The translations under genes and the position numbers were made by a program. Below are positions 41,301 through 49,700 of a stretch of DNA of 64,000 nucleotides, in pieces. How positions within the stretch are numbered: the first letter of the stretch is position 1; every line of letters begins with the position of its first letter. Origin of the DNA: Pelecanus crispus (taxonomy: Eukaryota; Chordata; Aves; Pelecaniformes; Pelecanidae). The stretch covers positions 132,987,388 through 133,051,387 of the forward strand of contig NC_134644.1 of NCBI RefSeq assembly GCF_030463565.1, read 5' to 3'. Under the pieces are notes generated by a model. That model was not told the DNA's origin. It made no database searches and saw only the letters and a list, made by a program, of their open reading frames with translations.

Positions 41301-42757
41301 CTTCATTCTCCAAACTCCCATGTGGGTTCTGTTTTGCTAGTTAGGAGAAAAAAATCAACCCAAACCCCACAGAAATGCTGTGTGAAGCCAAGTCAATTAT
41401 AAATTAGGCATTCAAAGTCTAAAGGCTGGAGAGGCACAGAGAACTGTCAAAGCAGCTCCAGCAAGAATTTGGTGTCAAAAGGTGGAATGTTCTCAAGAGC
41501 TACTGATGTCCTGAGATTTCAGCAAAAACCTCACTCCTAAATCCCTCTTGAACTCTGAAACATCTCTTCCACCTGTCCCAGTTACCAGATCTCTACAGCC
41601 AATACTTCTGAGTGTTTCAGCAATGATATTGTGCCTTCTCAGAATAATGACAAAGTGCACATCATGGCAATATCTACCTCTAGCTTTCCCTCCCACTGCT
41701 AGCCCTCCTAGTCCAGAGCTGCTAGAAATCCAATCCTGGCCAGCCTCAGGACAGACAGCATCTCTCACTGTTTTGGCAGGTCATAGCTGAACTAAAGCTA
41801 AACCGAAAGAAAAAGGTATTTTCTATGAAAGCCTTAGCCTTATTGTAATGAAAACTCAGCAAAATACAGCAGCCAAGTTCAAGTTTTGGGAACTCCTAAA
41901 AAATCACATCAAAGTATCAACAGCTGTCCTGGTTCTGCCAGAAGACATCTTCATTTGAACCCTTTTTATCTAGGAACATTGTTGACAAACCTTTCTGAAC
42001 ACTGTGTTCAGAGTACTGAAGACAGGAGGCTTTTCCTCAAAGAACAGAGATAGGCGTTTAACAAGTAAACCCAATTCAAACAGTTCTTCTCTATTTCCTC
42101 CAAGAAAAAGGTAGCAGATTGTATAAGAAGATCCCACAGACTGCATGCAGATTACATGCTGCCGGTTAAACCATGGTTAGCTAAGGAAGGTACTATAACT
42201 AAATAAACTAATTAAACCCTCTGGTCTTCCTCACTCTCTAAGTCCAAGACTTTTGTAACTTTAAATATGTACTTTTCATTTATTTTTTGAAGATACTTGC
42301 ATTCCTGTTTTGTAGGTTATTGAAAATTACCTTCCAAATTTATGTGCTCCTTAGTGGATAAAAATGTCTCCCATATGTTCCTGAGGTTTGGGGTAATCTC
42401 ATTGTGCCAATATGTAATTGGTTTGTATCTGAAATTTTTTGTGTTGTTTTTGCTTACACAGTAAATTTAATGTGACATCACCAGTCCTTGAAGTTCAAAG
42501 ACCTGGGATTATATTGCTGGTCTTATTTCAATCTCAGTTCAATGAGCATTTAATCACATCAAGTTTCAGGTCCCTATCTCAGCCTCCAAGACCTTTTTAC
42601 TGGTTGTTCCTTAATGTTTATAAACCTAAAAATACAAATTTTATTGTCTATCCCTATCCTGATCACTCTTTTTAAAGCCTCTACAATGCTTTTATTTTAA
42701 ATGTCTTTCTAAGAAAGTTACTATTAATATTACCTTTGTTCTAACTTTATTCTTCTT

Positions 42758-43022
42758 TCATAGAATCATAGAATTGTTTAGGTTGGAAAAGACCTTTAAG
42801 ATCATCCAGTCCGACCATTAACCTAACACTACCAAGTCCACCACTAAAACAATTAAGGGTAGAGTAGCAATTTCATGTTTCCTGGCCTGGTGGCTGGATT
42901 ATTTTTTAATGAGAGTAAAAACTAGGAATCATTAAAGTTGGAAAGGACCTCTAAGACCATCAGTCCAACCATCAACCCAACACCACCATGCCCACTAAAC
43001 CATGTCCCACTAAACCATGTTC
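42758..43022 (-). mobile_element. CR1 composite with two tandem 3' ends
   Basis: On the minus strand, a 5'-truncated CR1 3' end (about 42,928-43,022) is followed by a spacer of roughly 75 bp without CR1 similarity, and then a second CR1 3' end with octamer tail (42,758-42,850). The same order and the same spacer occur at 59,303-59,550 on the other strand, near-identical by eye. The 5' boundary lies next to an exact 15-bp tandem duplication (42,991-43,020). Confidence 0.85.
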
Positions 43023-45088
43023 CTTCTCTCCTAAGTTACATCCAAAATTTGGGGTGGATTGAGATTTAATAATTGGTTTTTGTTATTTTTACTTGCATTT
43101 TAATTATATATTTGCTTCTGGACAGCACTGATTGCAGTGAAATTTTGAAAATAAAAGACTTGTTGTCTGTTACCTCAGTTACTTCCTAATAGAAGACTGT
43201 AAATGTTGCTAGTTTTAATCTCTAGGAGGAAAATATCTAGGATAATTGAAGAGTATTTCAGACATAAAGAAAAATACAGGACCAAATTTAATTAAGGAAC
43301 TAGAGCTGCCAGATAGTAATTAACTGTTTTAAATCTATAGCTGTCTGAGAAAACATTGGTCACAATAATAATGTTATGCAAATTAAGATGGCTGCTTGGG
43401 ATAGATAGATTTAAATTTCCAGGTGCCTGTGACTATATAAATTTTACTGAGAAAAAAAACATGTGCTCATCTGTATTGAGGTAATCTCTTGAAACATTGT
43501 TGACAGCCTTAATCACAGAGGAGGCAATCACAGAGAAAGACAGACAGGAATAATGCCATTGTTTAGGGAAGATACACCTGTCAAAATATGGGGCACCTAA
43601 TTATAAAAAACTGATTTAATAATAAAGTTATTTGGCTTTTAAAGCCAAATTACAGTTGCGACATCCTCTCTGCTAATTCAGTCTGTATCACCTCAGGACA
43701 TTTTCACTTGGACAACAGCTGCGCACCACGTATCAATCCAAGGAAGGCTCAATGAAACAACATGTGACTACATTTTTTTTCTTGACATATTCATCGTATG
43801 AAGGCTTCAAGTACAGGAGCCAGCTGAAGGGAAATCTTATTTCTGTTCAGTTGAGGTTTTTTCCTAAATAAAGCAGAGTGGAAGAGTTCTTTACAAGCAT
43901 ACATGGTCAGCTTAAACAGTTCAGAATATGGGAGCTAAATGAAATGTATTATATATACAATATTTTATATATATATATATATAAAAAAAAAATATCCTCA
44001 GCGGTGCTGTTCTTTGTTGTCAAACACCGAAAAAAATTCTGCAGAAAAAGCCAATTATTCATATCTACATTCTCCATAAGAAAAATATTGCCATCAGCAC
44101 AGAGCAGGTAGCATTGACTCTTGAGATGGATCTGGGTACCAGACCACAGCTTTTTCCCTGTTGTTCATGGGCTGAAACAGATTGTTCTGTCTGTGCGCTC
44201 ACCAAGGGTTTGGCTGACTGTGAAGGCACAAATGTAAGTGCACAGTTTAATAGTCTGTCTTAAAAGGTCCTGTGTGACCCCAGCTCCATTAACCACCGTT
44301 TGCAGCGTTTCTGAAATGTAAGCTAGCATCAACAGGGTCTAGACAGATTGATTAGAGAGCACGGTGGGTGTTTGTGCTGAATGGCACTGGAAACAACCGC
44401 GGACGGTTAGCTGGCTATTCCAGCTGCAGCTTCACAGGTATTTCAGTTCAGCATTCAGGTCACAGTCACCAGAGTCCCCCTGCGTGGCTCAGCTGCGGGC
44501 AATCGAGCATTATGTGTCAATGCTGGACAATTAGTGATTTTAGCTGTCAGTCCACAATTCCAGATGAAATCCCGATTGCAAATAGCAATCACTTGCATAT
44601 TCACCAGTTTAGATTACTAAACTTTTCAACTGCCAGCCAGCTCAATGGGCCTCACTTAGGGCAGCGATTTATTTGTGTGCAGATATTATGGATCCATGTC
44701 TTGATGAAATATCGAATTGAAAACTGACCTATTGATTCCTATTTGAACTATTATCATTAATTCTTTCCCATTATATATAAAAGCCCTTGTTTTATATCAC
44801 AGAACATAATGTTTGCAGTCAGTGTGGCTGCCGTGAAGTCTTGCCCTATAATCCAAATGGTAAACATTAATGTCTGCAGAAAATTTATTTTAAGGATTTC
44901 TTTCACTGCCTTCTTTCTTTCTTTGTCTTACATTTATTCTTGAGAAACTGAAAACACCCACTTTTAAACATTACTTGCTCTTTGTTAGTTATATTTAGGG
45001 TGATTCCAGGTCTTACCTATAGCACTCATTTTTTTATTTCACTGCAGATTAGCACATAAAATGTTCGACCAAAATTTCAATAGTTCAT
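43023..45088. other. Intergenic stretch with (TA)n and a possible element
   Basis: No gene recognised. It contains a (TA)n run at about 43,965-43,983, a 21-bp hairpin at 43,630-43,650 and the repeat-free block described separately at 44.27-44.73 kb. Confidence 0.55.
44270..44730. promoter_or_regulatory. Possible conserved non-coding element or enhancer
   Basis: Dense in factor-like words and free of homopolymers. It has a CAATTAG homeodomain word (44,528), an inverted repeat GATTGC-N5-GCAATC (44,574-44,590) spanning an octamer-like TTGCAAAT, a TTGCATATTC word, and a second inverted repeat AGTTTAG-ATTA-CTAAACT (44,606-44,623). A 119-codon plus-strand frame runs through it but shows no domain. 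It lies about 2 kb upstream of the UBXN2B CpG island. Conservation is inferred from texture only. Confidence 0.3.
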
Positions 45089-45662
45089 TGTACTGGGTCT
45101 GGCTAGGATGGAGTTCATTTTCTTCATAGCAGTCCATAAATGCTATGTTTTGGATTTGTGACTAAACCCGTGTCAACACACCAGTGCTTTGGCTATTGCT
45201 GAGCAATGTTTGCATAGCATCCAGGTTTTCATTTTCCCACTCTGCCCCTGCAGCAAGTAGGCTGGGTGTGAGCAAGAAGCTGGGAGGGGACACAGTCGCG
45301 ACAGCTGGCCCCAACTGACCAAAGGATATCGCATACCATACAGCGTGATGCTCAGCAATAAAAGCTCAGGGAAAGGAGGAGAAAGGCGGGATGCTTGTGG
45401 TTATGGTGTTGGTTTCCCCACATAACTGTTACATGTGCTGGAGCCCTGCTTTCCTGGAGATGGCTGAACACCTGCCTGCCGATGGGAAGTAGTGAATTAA
45501 TTCCTTGGTTTGCTTTGCTGGTATGCGCAGCTTTGCTTCACCTATTAAACTGTCTTTATCTCAACCCAGGAGTTTTCAGCTTTTGCTCTTCTCATTCTCT
45601 CCCCCATCCCACTGGCGGGGAGTGAGAAACTGGGTGGGCACTTAGTTGCTTAACCCACTGCA
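45089..45662 (+). mobile_element. Avian endogenous retrovirus solo LTR
   Basis: Starts TGTACTGGGTCTGG and ends ..CACTGCA. It matches, by recognition, a common bird ERV LTR with the landmark segments 'ggatggagttcattttctt', 'gggaggggacacag', 'caataaaagctcaggg' and 'ctattaaactgtctttatct'. CAATAAAAG at about 45,356 is in the position of a core promoter element, and ATTAAA near 45,545 could be its polyadenylation signal. No second LTR and no internal gag, pol or env sequence is present, so it is a solo LTR. The immediate flanks (TTCAT and TTACA) do not form a clean target-site duplication. Confidence 0.85.
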
Positions 45663-46351
45663 TTACAGGTAGCAGAGATCTTTAAGTAAGTTTTTACCTC
45701 TAAGTTTCTAGTTTTAGTTTCTGACATGCAACATCATCAAGTTTGGTACCTGACTGCAAAATTATGACAAGATAGCTAGCATTTTTCTCAAAGTTTCAGA
45801 GTATTTCAACCTGTAAGATTAAAGTGATGAACTCAACTTCCACATTTAGAAAAAGTTTTTAATACTTACTATGCAAGTCAGAAAGAAGACACCGCCTCAC
45901 ACTTTTTAAACCAGCCTGGTATTTTGGCACCCACGAGCCACCAATTTGAACGCTCAGAGTTGGCATTCACTGGGCTGATCTTGGTTTCTCCTCTGAGTTT
46001 GCTTAAGCATTCAAGTGAGCAACCCAGTTTGGTTTTAGCCATCATCAATGGTACTTTAGAGTTCTGCAGAGCCTTGCATGTAAAAGTAGACTGAGAAATT
46101 CCCTGGTGCTACAGGCACACTCCAGCCACTGGGCTGACACCACAGAACAAGGGCTGCTGGTCTCCACCAAGGCCCAGGCAGGTCCAGGCCTGTCAGTGGA
46201 CAGAAGCCTTCGTCCATTGCCAGGTGCTGAGGGAAGGCCGCGGGCAAACCCACCCTTCCATTTGTGCCTGCTGGGAGGGACATGGCTGGGCCCCCACTGC
46301 CCAAGGTGAGACACACATGCAATATCCCTGCTGGGCAAGGGAGGTGGGGGG
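45663..46351. other. Gap between LTR and microsatellite
   Basis: Unique sequence becoming GC-richer towards the CpG island. Open frames on both strands between 46.0 and 46.35 kb are compositional and show no domain. No promoter element was identified before the microsatellite. Confidence 0.5.
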
Positions 46352-46352
46352 C

Positions 46353-46428
<76 letters not shown>
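46352..46428. repeat. (CAGA)n microsatellite
   Basis: About 19 near-perfect copies of the tetranucleotide CAGA, ending at a single-base interruption (CGGAC). It abuts the 5' edge of the UBXN2B CpG island. Translated frames through it are repeat artefacts. Confidence 0.98.
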
Positions 46429-46479
46429 GGACTCGTTCCCCTTGAGGCCAGCTCCCTCGGTGGCGGTAGGCCCCCCCCC

Positions 46480-46493
46480 GTCCCCATGGAAAC
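46480..46493. promoter_or_regulatory. X-box-like palindrome 1
   Basis: GTCCCCATGGAAAC has outer GT..CC and GG..AC half-sites around ATGG, resembling an RFX-bound X-box with an imperfect right arm. It lies 52 bp from the second, better match. Confidence 0.3.
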
Positions 46494-46531
46494 AGCCCGG
46501 TGGGCGGGGCTACGCCGGGCCGGCCCCTCTC

Positions 46532-46545
46532 GTTGCCATGGCAGC
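46532..46545. promoter_or_regulatory. X-box-like palindrome 2
   Basis: GTTGCCATGGCAGC differs at one base from the ideal RFX palindrome GTTGCCATGGCAAC. Its centre contains an upstream ATG in good context that is out of frame with UBXN2B. RFX binding is an inference from motif similarity. Confidence 0.5.
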
Positions 46546-46556
46546 GGCCGCTGGCG

Positions 46557-46565
46557 GCGGAAGTG
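46557..46565 (+). promoter_or_regulatory. ETS/GABP-type site
   Basis: GCGGAAGTG is a close match to the ETS-family promoter motif (CCGGAAGTG), 76 bp upstream of the start codon, a usual place for such sites in CpG-island promoters. Confidence 0.5.
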
Positions 46566-46637
46566 CCTCGCGGCGCTGGCCCCGCCCCGCCCCGCCCGGC
46601 CCCGCCCCCCGGCCGCCGCCGCCGCCACCGCCCTCGG

Positions 46638-46648
46638 AAGATGGCGGA
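46638..46648 (+). promoter_or_regulatory. YY1-type element over the start codon
   Basis: AAGATGGCGGA is the classic YY1 motif (AAnATGGCGGC) with one mismatch at the end. Its ATG is the UBXN2B initiator. YY1 sites of this kind sit just downstream of transcription starts, so a very short 5' UTR is possible. Confidence 0.55.
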
Positions 46649-46763
46649 CGGCGGGGCAGCTCCGGCCCAGCAGGAAGGGGACGTGTCCGCGGCGGCCGGC
46701 GGCGGCCGGAGGGATCGACAGCCCCGGAGCGGCGGCCGCCCGCCCAGCGCCCGGGATTTGCAG
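46641..46763 (+). CDS. UBXN2B: UBXN2B coding exon 1
   Basis: Encodes residues 1-41, a Gly/Ala/Arg-rich start ending in the family segment PPSARDLQ. The donor is CAG|GTGAGC, phase 0. It lies wholly inside the CpG island, so its codon use is far more GC-rich than the other exons. Confidence 0.95.
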
Positions 46764-49700
46764 GTGAGCGGGTGGAGATGGGCGTCCCGCTCCCTCCGCG
46801 GGGCGGGGCCAGCGGGGCGGAGCGCCGTGTCCCCTCAGGGGCGGCCTGGGGGCCCGGGGCGACCCTCAGGGGAGCGGGCGGTGCGCGGTTCCCCCGCCCC
46901 TCTCGTTGCCAGTCGGGGCTGCCCCGCCGTGGCCAGGCAGCGCCAGGCCTCTGAGCAGAGGGGCTGCTGTCTTCTTTTCTTTCTTTTTTTTTCCCCCCTT
47001 TTGAGGCTGGGAAGGGAAGGACGCCCTGAAAGAGGACTGGGCACTTTAGGAAACGGTGGGCGGTCAGTGTGTGCGGTGGCCAGTCCTCCAGGGAACTGGA
47101 GGGGCTCTCCTGACACTTCAGTAGCTGGGTTTTAACTGTACGTGAAGTTATTTTGGTGCCATTATATTTCCTGATTATTTGGTAGGAGTGTCCTTTCCCG
47201 CATGAAAACGTAAGCCTCCACAAAGGTGGTGTGAGACTAAGGACAAGATCTTTTCCTAGGTTTACATGAGGAAAGTTTCGAGAGAGTGTGATCACAAATG
47301 TAACTCAGCACTGGTACTTCAGTGCTTAATTGGCAAACACCTTTAACAGTATTCCTTTTTTTGTGTGTGACACTGAAACTTTATGAAGGTTCAAAATATT
47401 TTAGCAACAAGTTGACTGGAAAACAAGTGAAACTTTTAGTAACTCAAACTGCCCATTTTATTTAATTGTACATAATTAACAGAGAAAGACGGATATAGGT
47501 TTTTTTCTTGATTACATTTGGGATTTTCATAGGTTCTTGTTGACATTAACTTTGCTACAATATGTAACAGTAATAAAGTCTGTGTTAATACTTTTGGTTT
47601 GTAAGGTCTTTAGTTAGTCAACTGATGGAGACAGGCATCTTGGGCAGGTGATTATTGATAAAGTGTTAAAAACTGAAGTAGTACCCTCCTGGGTCAGAGT
47701 AGCTGACCATCTATCCATCCATCTAGTTTAGTACTTGGTTCATCATGATGCCATAAGAGATGAGGTATAAGGAATACACAGAAGCCTGACCATGACCTTT
47801 TACACTCCCTCAGCATCCCTCAGTCTTTGGATTAGGGATGGTACAGGGTAGATCTTTGCCTGTTGCTTTTGGTGACTGCTTATGGACTTGCTGTCTATGA
47901 CCTACCCCATCAGCTTTACATATCTGAAAGATATTTGCTTGTGTCTTCAGATAGAATGGAGGTCTTCAGTGGTTTTCTTGAGTTGTCTTGTTACTCAGTT
48001 TAATTTTCTTAATGGGTATAATTCCTCAGCTCATATTTTTCCCCTGCCGAAAAAGCCTCACAATAATATGGGATTAATATCCTGTGTTCATAGCAGTGTG
48101 TTTTGAAGGACAGATGATGTTTCTTTTTATGTTAATGTGTATTCCTTCTACATAAAAATGTAACAAAATTGTAGCCTAGTATCTATTCTGGTGTGTATGA
48201 TAAAATGTTAATGTCACTTGAACAGTGTGAACAAAATGGTTTGGGGACAAAATTAAGGATGATTTGACAAACAAAGTAGAGTATTATTCAGGCCAAAGGT
48301 AACGTTGCTAAAAACAACATTAGGTGCACCTCGCACAACTTCCTAAAAGTGAACTTGCCAGTGATATGGCAGCATTTGGGGAACCTTTGTGAAAAACTTT
48401 TTTTTTTTTTTTTTTGAAGTATTTGCAATGATGTCTTGAATTCAAGTCAGCAAGGCTGAATTGGATCTTAATTCTAGTACAGGCTTATTTGAGTTACGTT
48501 TTTTCCATTTCTATGTAAATTGTTTGTAAAATTTATTATTTGCTTCTCAATCTTATCAGAGGGATACCTAGCAACTTTTTGTCAATTTATCAACATTAAT
48601 GAGATGATTCTAAATATACACGTGTGTATATACTTGTGGTTCTGAATCTAATACAGGCTGAATGTCGCTAGTGATGCAGTGTGAACCAAATGAAAGCAGA
48701 GTACGAGTTCCAAGTCACAATGGCGTTACGCTTCATGTGTTTTTTTCATAAAGCAGAAAGGAAGTTGAATTGAGAGAAGTGGTTGGGGTTTCTCACGTTG
48801 ATGTTTCTAATTTTCTGGAGGTGCACACATTTTGCGCTAGTTTTTGTCTTATTCCTGTTCCATGTGTAGTTATAGAGTTACAAGACTTCTAAAAAGAGTT
48901 CTGTTTCCTACAGTTGGCCTTGGCAGAGTTGTATGAAGATGAAGCTAAAAGGCAGTCATTGTGTCCTGACAAACCAACAACTACAAAGATCAGTAACACA
49001 AAAATGTCACAGAGGTAAGATATGCTTTGTACTTCAGAAATGTGTTGAATAGATACTGTATTAGCTCACAAAACTTTGTCATACGTACTTGATCTCCTCC
49101 TTGTATAAAAAGCGATCTACAGCAGTTCATAATCCAGAATTGTGAATCCCTGTAATAATGCATAGTCTGTGTCTCCTCAGAATGCTTTCTAAATTGTATT
49201 TATTTAGGAGCCTTTGTGCTATGTGGTATTCCAAAACACTTTAAACCCACTTCAGCTAGGGTAAGATTAAGATGCTGTAAGTGAAATGCAGTGTTGCTCT
49301 TTGTTTACACAGATAGAATTTGGAAATTTGCAGTATCAGAAAAATCCTTTGCTGCTTCAAAATTCAGCAAATCAGTGAAGTGAGCTGCTTTCAGTGCTGT
49401 GCTTAGGTCGGTACTATTTAAGTAACTAACCTGAAAAGACAAATATTCATTTGAAAAATTTTAGTAGGTTCATTAGTAGGCTCATATGGGGTGAGAGAAA
49501 TAAGAAGGACTTCTTAATGAATTTATCTGGTTTTGGCAGGTGAAAGGGAAGACGTGTGTTTATGTATAAATCCAAGTTTTGCTGGCCTGCAATGTTTGCA
49601 GTTCACATAGCATTTGAAGATTCAATGTAGTTTTAAATTTTTTATAAAGAAATCTTGCCAGTTTTTAATTAATTTATATTTCAATTGTTTCAAAGTAGTC

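Larger units (their letters stand above)
32619..42757. other. Intergenic stretch, no gene seen
   Basis: About 10 kb of AT-rich unique DNA. No gene is supported. It contains poly-A runs at 34,985-35,002 and 37,214-37,233, a CTCF-like motif at 38,240 and a G13 run at 38,332. The small open frames carry no recognisable domain. Confidence 0.55.
46435..46960 (+). promoter_or_regulatory. CpG-island promoter of UBXN2B
   Basis: A sharply GC- and CpG-rich block surrounding the first coding exon. It contains GC boxes (GGGCGGGGC at about 46,502 and runs of CCCCGCCCC at 46,579-46,613), an ETS-type site, X-box-like palindromes and a YY1-type site at the start codon. There is no TATA box. This architecture fits a dispersed-initiation housekeeping promoter. 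The exact transcription start cannot be read from the sequence. Confidence 0.85.

Noticed and set aside
44368-44727. 119-codon plus-strand frame
   Set aside because: It overlaps a block that looks regulatory, and the translation shows no domain.
46278-46640. Proteins reading through the CAGA array (repeated Arg-Gln-Thr-Asp)
   Set aside because: They are translations of a microsatellite, with no homology or start context.
46500-46640. Upstream N-terminal extension of UBXN2B
   Set aside because: The frame is open but has no in-frame ATG; the ATG at 46641 has good context and fits the family N-terminus.
46510-47295. 261-codon minus-strand open frame opposite UBXN2B exon 1
   Set aside because: It is explained by the GC-rich, stop-poor CpG island. 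There is no domain, and it is antisense to a firm exon.
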